This document shows positions 32,479 to 59,122 of a stretch of 64,000 nucleotides of DNA, piece after piece. Below the pieces are notes generated by a model, which made no database searches, was not told where the DNA came from, and worked only from the letters and a program-made list of their open reading frames with translations. This DNA is from Chiridota heheva (Eukaryota; Echinodermata; Holothuroidea; Apodida; Chiridotidae), in assembly GCA_020152595.1 (NCBI GenBank), contig JAIGNY010004474.1, positions 79,501 through 143,500 of the forward strand, in the 5' to 3' direction. Position 1 is the first letter of the stretch, and each line of letters begins with the position of its first letter. The translations under genes and the position numbers were made by a program.

Positions 32479-34353
32479 ATATGTCCTTAGAGATCCTGGA
32501 CATTCCAGGGCCTACGCAAAATCGTAATTTTGTGCTTTTTACTGTCATTTGGACGATTTTGGTTTCTTTGGACCAAATTTTGGTATCCAGCTGTCCAGGA
32601 CCTCGATTTCTTCAGGTACACGGGAACAATATACAATTCCTCTCTCTCCATGCGCGCTAATAGTCGCAACGCATCATATAGGTTAGTCAGTTAGTATCGC
32701 TACCCTAGAATCCCAGCCTCCCAGGATAGAAAATATCAGTCCGAGTGCACCCCATTCGTTATTTCTGTGACGGCATGCAAAACCTGTTGGATACGGAAAT
32801 ATGAACATCATGAAACACGACACGTATGAAACCATTAGATATCTATACAAGGACAGATACATCACGGGCAACGGAAACCGTCGCCCATGCCCTTCCACGC
32901 AAAGAGGAAAGAAATGTTCTTCGTGGATGTTCCAGGGATATTGTAGCCTAAGTAAGGAGGGTGAGGGGGGGGGCAGCTTCCCCAAGCCCGGGCCCTATAA
33001 GGAGTCCCATAAGTAATGCATACCATTATACTTATACCATAGGGGCCCGCAGTGCCTCACTCTCCCCCGTATGGCCTAGCTACGCCACTGTCTGTCTGTA
33101 TAGAAATAACCGATTTTGTATGCTTTGTGTAATGGATGCTTTGGTCGTAATAAGTGTCATTGTCACTATTTTTTGCCATACAGTGTATGCATGATTATTT
33201 CGCACCATGTCATAACCCAGACGTCACAGAAAGCGAGTCCTTCTTCCATTTCTTCCACTTGCATCCCTTTTGTTTGCAGGCGTCCGTAGGACTACTGTTA
33301 TACTAATATCTTCATCAGTGACATTTCTGCTTTAGCTGTGGACCATTGGTCGAACTAAGCAGGTGCGTCTATATAGAACCAACTCTGGCCCGGGGAAATA
33401 TTACGTGAGAAGCTCTTTGATTGAAGACAGTGGCATTACCACGCGGGAATATTTCAGGACCCCACCCCTCCCAACTTTTTACAAAAAAAATAACAATTTC
33501 AGGGACTATCAGACCTGTCCAATTTTACGACCTTGATCCCGATTGGCCTCTCCTCCGCACGCTTTGTGGGAGGCTGGCTAAAGATTGTAAGCAGTGCTTT
33601 TCATTTCCCATATACTAATATATGCATAATGATCTGTGTTACACCATCCCAGTCCTAACGGCAAGGCTTCTCCAATTTAAACCTGGTTTCAGGCGAAATG
33701 ACGGGAAGAATTCGGCCATCTGCACATGTATACCCCCTATGATGCCAATAGCTTTGTGTGTTCCTATACTGAGAACATGCATGTTGCTGAAGCTATAAGA
33801 GATACACCAACGTCGTATGTGTGTGGGGAACTGGGCGGTAACAAATGAATGGGCCGAATTTGCATATCTTTTAGTAGACAAGTGTGTGGGTGGCTGGGAA
33901 ATGGGCTTTTTTAAAGGTGTGGGTATGGTTTCTTAGACCCCCGATTCCGGTGGGTACACCCGGTGCCACTAAATGAACTTCATTCAAAGCGCTGTATACG
34001 AGTTTGTTATAAAAGGCCTTTATGTAATTCAATCACATATCTCAACAAATCTTTCTGAAGAAATCTGAAAAACCAATTTTTCCTCGAAAAGTAGGTAATA
34101 CCCCCTTATCCCGATACCCTCCTTACCTTGGCCATACCTCTGATCCCCATATTGTCAGGGCCTCTCACATGTATCGTTACAATTTTCAGGTGAGTGGGGA
34201 ATATGTAAACAACATTTGTAGACAGCTTCAGGAAGTTCACATTCTTAATTGATAATAAATAAACGCTATAGTATGAGTGAAAAATGCATTGAATTTTTCC
34301 AGATCATATTAAACCGATGCAATTTGTTTTGTTACGTTTTTCGGAAATATTCA
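32479..34353. other. Region downstream of the spermidine-synthase-like gene, no gene seen
   Basis: Presumably includes the 3'UTR of the minus-strand gene ending at 34354; no canonical minus-strand AATAAA was spotted close to the stop. A CTAGCTACGCCACTG end motif lies at 33076-33090. The remaining frames are short and unconvincing. Confidence 0.45.
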
Positions 34354-48191
<13,838 letters not shown>

Positions 48192-48411
48192 TCTAATCCA
48201 GTTAACCGTAACTTAATTACAAAGTCCAGTGAAACATTGATAGCCTCAATGAATAAGCTCGTTGAGTGTGTATTCAAGCATAGAGCTATGAGAAGAGATT
48301 TCTATTGTTGGGCCTATTGTTTCTTTTCCTGGTTACTGCTTTTGGTTTTCTGCTTCTGTTAATTGTATGGTTATGGAGAGGTTCTATTTGTTGTGATAGC
48401 TGTGTTATGTG
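48192..48411 (-). other. 5' flank of the spermidine-synthase-like gene
   Basis: In-frame TAA at 48213-48215 precedes the ATG. No TATA box is obvious. The LINE immediately upstream leaves little room for a long unique promoter unless a 5'UTR intron spans it. Confidence 0.4.
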
Positions 48412-50870
48412 GGTCTGAATCTGAATCTGAAACGGTTAGGTCGGCAAAAATTCTTCAAGAGGACATAAACGCCAACGTAAAAAGTATGAGTAAAAAAAAA
48501 AAAAAATAGTTAGCAATACAAGTGTTAGTAAGTTTAGCTTTAAAACAGTTGAGACTTGGTGCATGTACAATGTCTGATTGTAAAGCATTCCAATCCTTTA
48601 GTGTGAGAGTGAAGAACGAGTGTTTATATACATTCTTTTTAGCATAGGGAACCTGAAAATTAAGGTCATGATTATTTCTTGAATTAGCTCTGACGGTGGG
48701 GATAAGTTCATCTTTATTGATGGCGACAAGATTGTTATTGATTTTATATAGCATATGTAGCCGGGTGTTGTATCTTCTTGTTTTTAGCAGGGGCCAATCT
48801 AATTTATGAAGCATGTTTTTTACACTAGATTTATAAGAGTAGTCTGCCATACAGAACCTGGCTGCTCTCCTTTGAATAAATTCAAGTTTATCCACATCGC
48901 ACTGGTGATGGGGGTCCTAGACTGCTGATGCGTACTCAAGTACTGGCCTGACTAGAACTTTATAAGCAGTGGATTCAACGTCGGTGGGGCAGTTTGAGAG
49001 GTTACGTTTTAATAGGCCAAGTACAGAGTTAGCTTTCTTGGTTATGATATGTATATGTTTATTCCATCTGAGTTTATTATCAATTTCAACAATTAGGTAT
49101 GGATGGGAGTTGACATGGTTTAGTGGCTGGTTGCATAAGGTATAAACAGGTGATTTAAAGCATTTCTTAGGAGAAATTGACAAGATGTAGCATTTAGAGG
49201 GGTTAAATTTGCCATTTGTTTTGCCATTCTTCAAGTTTGTTAAGATCATCTTGGAAGATTTGTTGGTCAGAAGGGTTATCAATTGTTCTGTACACAAGGC
49301 AGTCATCAGCAAACAGTCTAAGTGTGCTCTTTAAATTATCAGGGATGTTATTTATATATAAAAGGAAAAGTAAAGGACCCAAAACAGTACCTTGTGGTAC
49401 ACCGGATAAAACCTGCTTGGAATCAGAGATTTCACCATCACAGACAACACGCTGAATGCGGTTGTTGAGGAATGATGCAAACCAGGCCAGGAGATTTTCA
49501 TCAATGCCATAGGCGGAAAGTTTGGATAACAGGCGCTGGTGTGGGACTTTTGAGAAGTCAAGATTAGCCATAGAGATATTACTGTTTTGGTCAATTTGTT
49601 TAGAGATATCATTTATTGTTAAGAGGAGTTGTGTTTCAGTGGATCTTTTTGCACGGAAGCCATGTTGTAAATCACTTAAGATAGTATGCTCATCAAGGAA
49701 TTTCATCACATGTGAGTGGATTATATGCTCAAGGATTTTACTACAAACGCAGGTGAGTAAAATAGGTCTGTAATTAGCTGGGTTTTGTTTATCACCTTTT
49801 TTAAAAACGCTACATATCTTTGCTTCTTTCCACTTGATAGGGATAGTACCGTTATCGACAGAGGTTCGAAAGAGATGAGTTAAATTTCATAGAGGTCATC
49901 AGTGTGTGTTTTTAAAAACCATGGTGGTATTTGGTCAGGACCTGAGGCTTTGTTGGGGTCTAGGTTATGCACTTGCTTTTTGACACCCTCTGGAGTAATT
50001 ATAAGTTGGTTTATTTTGCTGTTGGACAGTGGTTTAGTTACAAGGATTTGGGAGGTGTTTTCTTCTGTGAAAACACTGAAAAACTGGTCATTTAGAATGT
50101 TAGCTTTAGTTTTACTGTCACTGCAGAGTTTACCATTATTTAGTAGATCAGACACACCTACAGAGGTACTTCTTAATCTTTTGATATAGGACCAGAATGC
50201 CTTTGGGTTTTCGTTAAGTGAGTTTTTAAGTTTATCACAGATGAAGATGTTTCTAGCTTTTTTGAGGTTTTTACGGACAGCCTTTCTAAAGCTTTTATAG
50301 GTAGTTCAGTCATTGTCTTGTTGATTAGTCTTGGCTTTTTTAAACATTTTATGTTTTTTCCTGCAGAGACGGCGTCGGATACGGGTGAACCAGGGCAGAT
50401 TTAGTTTAATTGAGATGAATTTGTGAGGTGTGTTTTTATCAATAATCAGTTTGATTTCCTGTTCAAAAAAATTCCATTTTCCATCAACATCAATGGAGTT
50501 ATTGAATTGAGTATAATATTGCAGTTTAAATTTGGTCAGGTCTTCTTTTATTTGTTTTATGTTAGCTTTTTTCTTTAAATAGATTTTACGTTTAGGCAAC
50601 TTTTTACGAGGAGGGGAGATATTTAGGGTCAGTTCAACAATATCATGGTCACTTATACCAGGGATGACATTAGCTGAGGTAACAGCTGGTGAATTGTTGG
50701 TAAAAACAAGATCGAGGATGTTGTTATCTCTGGTGGGTGACTGCACCATTTGTGTGAGATTAAATGAAGTGGTTACTTCAAGAAGAATTTTTACCAAGCT
50801 TTTGGAGGGATTTTTTCAACTCAAGTAGGCTAGTGAGATCATTGTGAGGAGTCCGTTGTGATATAGTTTT
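48412..50870 (-). mobile_element. Second LINE (CR1/L2/Jockey superfamily), broken
   Basis: Minus strand, 5' to 3': endonuclease C-terminal part with SPTRDNNILDLVFTN and ISDHDIVELTLN (50306-50797); reverse transcriptase start with NKASGPDQIPPWFLK (49880-50155); LQHGFRAKRSTETQLL, GVPQGTVLGPLLFLLYINN and RLFADDCLVYR (49203-49709); FNPSKCYILSISPKK onward (48917-49312); C-terminal domain ending in the SFFTLTLKDWNALQSD region (48455-48895). The 3' side has a TCTGAA triplet repeat at about 48413-48431. Frameshifts separate the blocks, and motif A has lost four codons. It differs in sequence from the CR1-like element at 43 kb. Confidence 0.88.
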
Positions 50871-50899
50871 GATAAAGCATCAGATGATACATGTAGTTT

Positions 50900-51340
50900 T
50901 GTATTTGTTTGTTAAAAGTGTATAAGGTTGAAGGCTTTGGAGTTGAGACTTTCTGGTTGTATCGTTGAAAAGGTTGATGCCAGTGTGCAGACTGAGATTA
51001 GTGGTTTAGATGTGGGAAGTCAGACATGTGATGTTGATAGTTCCTTAGGTGAAGAAGTTGAAAGGGATTCTGTTCGGGTAGACAAGTCTTGGATCAGTTT
51101 CTGTTGACCGTAGGCCTCATGTTGGATTGTCTGTAGTTGATGATTGTACAGGTGCCATTGGTAGTGAGGCTTTTGATTAATTTGGTACTTTGCCTGCGGA
51201 TTCTGTTAGGTATAAGGTATTATGGATAGGGGATTCACTTGTAAGGTATGTTGACACAGAGTTCTCACGGAGTAGATCGTAGTAGTATGGAAGCATACGC
51301 CGGTCAAAACCTCGGAAAATACGTCGCGTCGTAATTGGAA
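50900..51340 (+). pseudogene. Probable LINE ORF1 fragment
   Basis: Plus-strand segments VDASVQTEISGLDVGSQTCD and, after stops, DSVRYKVLWIGDSLVRYVDT (about 51205-51264) resemble the GDS-type esterase-like region of CR1/L2 ORF1 proteins. Probably the ORF1 portion of the same family as the 43-46 kb element. Broken and short. Confidence 0.45.
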
Positions 51341-51361
51341 TTACGTCGCGTCGTAATTATA

Positions 51362-52137
51362 TTTAACATAACATAACATAACAAGATGACGGGCTAAGAA
51401 GGGTTGAATCACCCCATAAAATCCCAAACTAACACCACCACCACCACCACAAAAAGGCAAACCATTCCACTCATTTACAACTCTGCGAAAAGCTAAAATG
51501 CCGAATATCTATCCGTGAGAACTCTTTGGTCAACTCCAAACTGTTACCACGTGTCACATGAGGATTAGCTGAAACATGCAAGAAATAAACAGGAAGTTAA
51601 AGCATCACTACCAGATAGGAATGTAAAAAAACCTGAATTATATAACCACGTACTCTTCTCAACTCAAGCGTGGTAAAACCAAGAATTCGCAACCTAGATT
51701 CATAAGAGACATTCCTTACTTCGGGAATTAGTCTAGTGGCTCTTTGCTGAACCTGCTCCAAAATGAGCTTATCCTTCTCATAAAAGGGACTCCAAGCCTG
51801 AATAGCGTACTCAAGGTGAGGCCTGACTAACTGTTTATACAAAATCCACACTGGCCGATTACGCCTACATACTTTCTTTAATGGGACAAACCTATTTACA
51901 CCTTCCAAAACTTTAGTTCGGAAAACATGCTATGATTTAGACGGATCTAAGTCGCATAGCAAAGAAATCCAATCGAATGACAACTTATCCTGAAGTGCGG
52001 CAAAGTTTGCATTCTTAAAATCTAAAACCAGTTTATTGGCTGGAGAAACCTTTGTGAAACAATACAGATCAAAACTAATGAGGTCATGATCACTACACCC
52101 TACCTTACCGCAATTTAGCACATTTCTAACCATACTT
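51362..52137 (-). mobile_element. CR1-like LINE, internally deleted copy (minus)
   Basis: The 3' tail (TTATG, AGCCCGTCATCTTG, TGGTGGTGG) is at the low end. A frame at 51597-51908 joins RFVPLKKVCRRNRPVW directly to LYKQLVRPHLEYAIQAW, so about 1.7 kb between the linker and the reverse transcriptase C-terminal region is missing compared with the copy at 43-46 kb. The 5' part (51930-52133) is another linker segment. Meets an inverted copy at about 52137. Confidence 0.85.
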
Positions 52138-52683
52138 TCATAAGTATGCTATTCAGGCTTGGAGTCCCTTTTTGAGAAGGATAAGTTCATTTTGAAGCAG
52201 GTTCATTGAAGAGCTACTGGACTTATTCCCGAAGTAAGGAATCTCTCTTATGAATCTAGGTTGCGAATTCTTGGTTTGACCATCCACCCTCGAGTTGAGA
52301 AGAGTACGTGGCGATATAATTCAGGTTTTTAAATTCCTATCTGGTAGTGTTACTTTGACTTCCTGTAATTTCTTGCATGTTTCAGTTAATCCTCATGTGA
52401 CACGTAATAACAGTTTGAAGTTGACCAAAGAGTTCTCACGGATAGGTATTCGGCGTTTTAGTATTTTGCAAAGAGTTGTTAATGAGTGGAATAGTTTGCC
52501 TGAATGGGTAGTTAGCTCCAATTCTCTTCACAATTTCAAAGTCAACATTGATAAGTTCTTTACTAACTCAGGGCGTCTTTGATTTATTTATTATCATTAT
52601 TTTTTGTGGTGGTGGTGGTATTAGTTTGGGCTTTTAATGGGGTGATTCACCCTTCTTAGTAGCCCGTCATCTTGTTATGTTAT
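52138..52683 (+). mobile_element. CR1-like LINE 3' part (plus), head-to-head with the previous
   Basis: Starts abruptly with the AIQAW-region coding sequence, continues RRVRGDIIQVFKFLSGSVTL, FSRIGIRRFSILQRVVNEWN and SLPEWVVSSNS (coding to about 52582), then the TGGTGG tail and TTGTTATGTTAT. Together with 51362-52137 it forms an inverted arrangement with both 3' ends pointing outward. Confidence 0.85.
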
Positions 52684-52689
52684 AAGCAC

Positions 52690-53970
52690 AACAACTAAAA
52701 CCAGGATAAAAAACTTTATACCACTATTGTGTTGCTGACCCATTGTTTAAGCTTCTACATAATTACAGCAGGATCGATATGGGTTAATGCTTACACAGAT
52801 TTTGTGGGTCTGTAGCGGTTTGGTACTTCCCTCAGTTGCATTGTCTCAGGTTGTATGTAGCTATTGTAATACATTCCCTTTTGTGTTCCAGGTTCAGTTT
52901 AGTTTTGTGTGTTGTGGAATGTTTTAAATAGTTCTTAGGTCTTTGCTGTTTATTAAGTTTGTCCTGGGCACATGTACATGTGCATTATTCTCTCATGTCT
53001 GGCTACAGCAGAAGGGAGGTATCATGTGGGCGATGGAGCTAACCAGTTCGCCAGCTAAGTATTTTTACTTCAACTAAGTTGCTTTACTTCATCTAAGTAC
53101 CTATGCTAGTGCCTCTTCTGTGTACTTATGGTTATCATGTCTTTATCATACCATGCACTTTTGCCTTGTGATTCTGTTACCTTTGCAAGTTATATTAGGC
53201 CTAAATACTGTATGTACATCAATCATATGTACCATACATTATCAACGCATTGTGTGCCAAAGCTAACTCACCTGCTTGGTATACGTGTCACTTATTGCAT
53301 TCATTAGGTCCAATGCTTTGGCCATGGTATTTGTGCCTACGATAAAGCCAATGCATATTATGTACCCAATTATTCACTGGGTATCTTCTGCCCAGCACAT
53401 GAGCATCACCAGCAGCAACTGATTGTGAAGGGCCAGGTATTGTGGATTTTGTTGCTGTAGGGCCAAGTCATACGTGTATTGTGGGACTTTTAAAAGGATG
53501 TTCATCAGTGAGTTATAAACACACTAGTGATTTTGGATGCATTGAGCTGAAAATGTATAACCAGTTCTTTATCGTGAGTTTTTCTAGAAGATTCAAATGA
53601 CTAGGTTCGCAAAAGGTCTATGCACACGTAGTGACATCACCCATGTGTCACAGTAGCTTTCCACACACCCATCATGTTTTAGACATGAAGATATTTTGTT
53701 TTTTCCTATTGTCCTCGATAATATGTGATGAGATAGACAACCCATCTAGTCTGATCAAAAGGGTGGAGCCAGCGAGATATTTAGTATCTTATCAAGGGTG
53801 TTTGGCACCCCTTTATAACAGGAGACAGGACATACACCATGTTTGATCAAAAGGTGTATTCCTTTCTTTTTAATTTTTGTTCAAGTCATGTACGGAAAAT
53901 GTATATTTTATTGTAACATATTGTTGTAAAAGTATTGCATTCTACAGATGTCTAATCCCCTTTACATGTC
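52690..53970. other. Intergenic stretch, nothing recognised
   Basis: AT-rich, with short frames only. No repeat or RNA gene recognised. Confidence 0.5.
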
Positions 53971-53974
53971 TAGC

Positions 53975-54620
53975 CTCCCTCCATAAATGTCTAGTTCCCC
54001 CACAGATGTCTAGTCCCCCACAAATGTTTAGTCCCTTCCACAGACCTCTAGTCCCCCCCCCCCCAACGGATGCCTAGTCTTCCTCTACAGACTAGTCCCC
54101 CACAGATGTCTAGTTCCTCACAGATGTCTGGTCCCCTCCACATGTCTAGCCCCCTCCAGATGTCCACTCCCTCACAGATGTTTAGTCCCCACAGATGTCT
54201 AGTCCCCCACATGTCTAGTACCCTCCACAGATGTCTAGTCCCCTTCACAGATGTCTAGTCCCCTTCCTGATGCCTAGTCCCCCACAGCTGTCTAGTCCCC
54301 TCCACAGATGTTAAGTCCTTCCAATGACGTCTAGTTCCTTCACAGATGTCTAGTCCCCTTCCACAAATGTCTAGACTCCTTCAATTGTCTAGTCCCTTTC
54401 CACAGATGTCTAGTCCCCTCCATAGATCTCTAGTCCCTTCCATAGATCTTTAGTCCACTCCACACATCTGGTCCCCTCCACACATGTCTAGTCCCCTCCA
54501 CAGATGTGTAGTCCCCTCCACCCTCCACAGATGTCTAGTCCCCTTCCAGATGCCTAGTCCCCCCACACATGTCTAGTCCCCTCCACAGATGTCTAGTCAC
54601 CCTTCCATAGATGTCTACCT
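53975..54620. repeat. CACAGATGTCTAGTCCCCTC minisatellite
   Basis: About 32 irregular copies of an 18-21 base unit, AGATGTCTAGTCCCC with CTCCAC spacers of variable length. Confidence 0.95.
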
Positions 54621-56890
54621 CCTCTACATAAGGGAATTGTTTTGTAATCTGATGGAAATTATTGACAGAGATGTAAGATGGAAGTGACATCTTAGGTATT
54701 GTGCATAGTTGGGGTCTTGTCCCCTGCCCTCTTCCCATGCCACTAAATTATAATAACAAGAAATGACCACCAACAAGGAGTAATAAATCCAAAACATCGA
54801 TTTTGCTTTCCAAATCATTCTGTATTTTAATACTCTGTATACCAACCTTTGCTGCTATAAACAAACCATTGGCAATTACACAAATAACTTTATTGACTCA
54901 CAATTTACAACAATCTGCTTCCACAATTCTTTCAGATTATAAACATGATATTTTGTACACAAACATTATACAAGAAAGATAGCTTTGTGTACAGCAACTG
55001 AACTTAACAAAGGTATTGAGTAATGGTTGTAGGGCTGCAATGATCTGGCCCTCCTCACTTTCAGTAAAATTTATTCAAAAAATTAGTTCAAGGGTCAATC
55101 AAGTCTATCTTATATAAACGAGGACTTTAAAAGACACAAATTTGTGCAAAAAGCTTTTAAAAATCTTATTCTGTTAAGGAGATATTCAAGTTTAAAGCTC
55201 TGTCTTATCCGTGTAGAAGTGATCTGGAGTAGAAAGTCTACTATGGAAGGTTGGCGCTCTCATCCTCACATTCTTAACAGTTGTTAATGTATTTTAAAGA
55301 AAATTTATTTAACTTTGTTATTATTTGAATTATTTTTCCTCAAACTTTCTTCAGGAAGTAAATTATAATTACACTTACTAGATTCTGTTTTACTACTTTT
55401 CTGACATATCCAATGGTTTTAAGCCACAAAATTGCAGGACAAAATATGATAGAATACATATAGACTTTGAGGAATTTGAGGCCAAGAGTCATCACAACTG
55501 GTGTGATTTCAGTTGTCTCTACACAAATGTTATTAAACTTTAAACTTAAATATCTCTTTAATGGAATAAGAACTTTGAATACTTTCTTTACCATTTTTTC
55601 TTTTGAAGTCCTTCTTCATATAAGATGGATTTGTTCAACAACTAAACCAAACCTTTAAAAGAAAAACACCTTTTGCCTGGAAATACTTAGATTTACAGGA
55701 GAGGGCAGGAAGGGTTCCAAACTGAGCCACCTTAGCCACCAGTCCCTTGATTTTCTGGAAGAGAGCCCTGATGAGTTGCATATTAGGTTTGGATTTATCA
55801 CTATCACACAAGGACTTAAATTATCAAGACGATACAGAGCATTAGCAACCTAGGTGGTATGTCCCTGGTAATGATATGTACAATTGTTATGATGACTGAT
55901 TTCTTACATTTTATATATCACAAAAATGAGTCATATATATAAAGAACATTCCCTCCCTTGCTACGCTCTTCCATGATATCAAAGTGACTTCATCTTTGAC
56001 CCACAATGTGCCACAAGATACACAGTTTCCCCCTTGATGGGGTACAGATGGGAGGGGGGGGGGGAAGTAGGTGATCTCTCCTGTCCCCACCCAGGTTAAA
56101 TAGTGTCCTTCATGGCGAGGAGAGTCTCATTCTCTTCAAGTGTTATTTACACCTTGACTTAAGGCAAACCAATACTGATACCTGTAAAACCTTTTAATGG
56201 TAATTCTGTATTTCACACAGAAAAAAAAAAAAAAATCCAGTTGAGGGCAAACATATTTTTTCTTTAGGAAATGCAACTATAAACAACCCGGTCAAAATTA
56301 ACCAATGGGAACCCAGAGTTACATTGTATCGCTCACTAGCACCATTTATAACAATCAACGGAAAACAATTCAGTGTCAGTTCATGAGCTAATAGGTCACT
56401 TATATTGAAGGAGCTACAATCCCTGACTAAATTAGTGAAACTAAACCAGCAATTAACGTCTTATTCACATAAATATAAAAGCAAATACAACCCCAATCCC
56501 CACTTCTATTGCTGGGCATTTCAAAGCCAAGCCTCTACAAAGAAAATGCCCCATATAAAGAGGATTAAAGGTTACATCATTAACTTTTGTCAGGAATTGT
56601 AAATCATAGGTTACCTACAGAGGGTTCAAAGCAATTGCCCCTACACATATTCAAATGGTCAAAGTATTCATTTTTCTTCAGAAATATAAAACCCTGATGA
56701 TTGTGGTTACCCCCACCCCCTTTCAACAGTTTTGTTTCATCCCTCATCACACCACAACCTCTCCACACCCACATAAAAATCCCCCCTCCCCCTACACTCT
56801 TCTAAGCTCTAATCCATACAAACAAAAGCTGAAATACTCTCTGTAGGAAGACCAATATATCCCAAGAATCCTGACACTCATGGCCAATCT
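54621..56890 (-). other. Non-coding stretch, possible 3' flank of the ACK-like gene
   Basis: No exon recognised. A minus-strand AATAAA lies at 54889-54894. It could end a very long 3'UTR of the minus-strand kinase gene, but nothing ties it to that transcript. A G run lies at about 56055-56065 and an A run at 56221-56235. Confidence 0.35.
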
Positions 56891-56892
56891 TT

Positions 56893-57275
56893 CCTTTGAT
56901 ATCAATCTCTCTGCAATTAACAATCTCTCTGCAATTAACAATCTCCCTGCAATTAACACTTTCTCTGCAATTACCAATCTCCCTGCAATTACCAATCTCC
57001 CTGCAATTAACACTCCCTCTGCAATTAACAATCTCCCTGCAATTAACAATCTCTCTGCAATTACCAATCTCCCTGCAATTACCAATCTCCCTGCAATTAA
57101 CAATCTCTCTGCGATTAAGAATCTCTCTACAATTAACAATCTCTCTGCAATTAACAATCTCTCTGCAATTAACAATCTCCCTGCAATTAGGAATCTCCCT
57201 GCAATTAAGAATCTTCCTGCAATTAAGAATCTTCCTGCAATTAAAAATCTCCCTGCAATTAACAATCTACAGACT
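56893..57275. repeat. 18 bp minisatellite CTGCAATTAACAATCTCC, about 21 copies
   Basis: Strict 18 base period with single-base variants (TTACC, TTAAGA, TTAGGA). Divisible by three, so it produces long Leu/Ile/Ala-rich frames on both strands (up to 186 codons) that are not genes. Confidence 0.97.
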
Positions 57276-59039
57276 GGTAGGGGCAATCATTTAACAATCC
57301 ATTCAAACCATGAAAATGGCAATGTTTGCAGCTTTTTGAATTGCCATCTTCACCCAACCCACATCTCACTGGTGAAGACATTTTCATTAGGCATAAAAAA
57401 CATTGTTTGTTTGCCCTTTCTTGTGGAAAATTGTAAGTGAGGGATGGGTGAAAAAAATAAGTGTTTTTTCTATTTTATTTCCAATTGGACCTTTGCAAGG
57501 ATACTGTATTCCTGAACAAGCAAATGGAGAAGTTAATAGCAATCACTCGACACAAGAACGCCACTTTTCCTGGTGTATAAAAACCATTATTGCACTGATG
57601 ACTGACATCTTTTCTCTTTGATTGAAATCCGATCAAAGAGAGCCTTGAAGCGCATGGGCAGCGTGGGGAACAAAGCAATCACTTGAATGAACAAATTGTA
57701 TCATGTGGTTCATGTTTGCCAAAACAAGTTTCCTACACATAGGGTATTAGTATGTAATAGGGCAAAGCAAAAGTGGTTGCCACACCATTTTTACGAACCG
57801 TAGAGATTAAAAAAAAAAAAAAAAAAAACTTTCCTAAAAACGCCGCCCCTATTTTTCAGCGAGTTAGGGGGCGACGGGAGAGGGCAAACAAACCATTTGT
57901 TTTTAACCTTATTCATAAAATGATGAGAATGTCTCTTGTTTGGGTTGTTGTTTAAGCACCTACTGCCCTTCTTCAAGCACAGAATTTAGGAAAAATAAAA
58001 AAAACTTAAAAAATTGAAGTTTGTATGAATCTAATTTGCATAGAAGTGTGCACATTTAAACTGGAAAATTTAAAGGGCTATAGAATGGTGAACCTCATTT
58101 TGATTGAAGTTGTTTAACACATTTTGAACAATTTAATCTAATATTGCCTCCTTCTAAACATAATGTTTGAAAATACACTACCAACTGATAATTTCAATTA
58201 TTTTCTTAGCAACACTGTTTCAGCTATAGCCTTCCATCAGGGGGAATTGAGCTAAGCGACACATGTTTTTGCAAACCTATGATAGAAGTATTCTGTCCCT
58301 TTTCCCTGACCTGCTGACAACCCAGGCTTGATGAACGAATCACTACACCCTATGTAATTATATCTGACACACACACCCAATGCTTGCTTTTGTTTACATG
58401 CACATTGCTCAAGACCCTGTTGAAACTTCTTCTAAATAATTCTGTTTAGGTAAATACTGCTATGAATATACATATGTGCCCGACATATTTACATATATTT
58501 GCATAAATGACAAAAATGCCTGTACTTGGTAAGACATTTAACGAAGAAAAAAAAATCACACAAACTTACAAAATTATATTTTAGGGAAAATTATGTAATA
58601 TTATTTTTCTGTGCAAAAAAGACTTTTGGAAATCACTGGGAAGTACTATATTAGATTTTATGGAGTATCTAGCTTTTACAAAATACCACTGATACATACA
58701 GGAACTTTAAAGGTGGCTGCAGCTTAAGCATTAATAAACACATAAACAGCTGATGCATATTCAGTAAGCACCTTTCTAAAAATAACTGATGACATAATTT
58801 CTGAATTAATAATCAAGATGCTAAGTACCAAAAAAACACAATTTACTGAAGTACGAATCCAACACAATTTCTCTCTTATCAAAAGGTTTTTTTAAATCAT
58901 ATTCCACATCTCAAATGAAGTTTCATTGAAATCACATTTACCACCCACAGAGGATCTGAATAAGGTGAGTGGGTAAGATTCTTACAAGAATACATGCATC
59001 AAGCAACAACATGAGCTGAGGTATGAAAACAATCTCATT
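57276..59039. other. Non-coding stretch, nothing recognised
   Basis: AT-rich; poly-A of about 19 bases at 57810-57828. No exon, repeat or RNA gene recognised. Confidence 0.45.
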
Positions 59040-59122
59040 TGTACAGCTAGTGCTCATTTGTACAGCTGGTGCTCATTTGTACATCTGGTGCTCATTTGTA
59101 CATCTGATGCTCATTTGTACAG
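59040..59122 (+). repeat. 19 bp minisatellite, part left of the LINE insertion
   Basis: Four to five units of CTCATTTGTACAGCTGGTG. Same unit as 59706-61235, now separated by a CR1-like fragment. Confidence 0.93.

Noticed and set aside
51319..51360. AATTACGTCGCGTCGTAATT as a palindromic operator or element terminus
   Set aside because: Only a two-copy, imperfectly symmetrical motif at a LINE junction; no further support.
56792..57440. Leu/Ile-rich frames looking like membrane or leucine-rich repeats
   Set aside because: 18 bp minisatellite, open on both strands.
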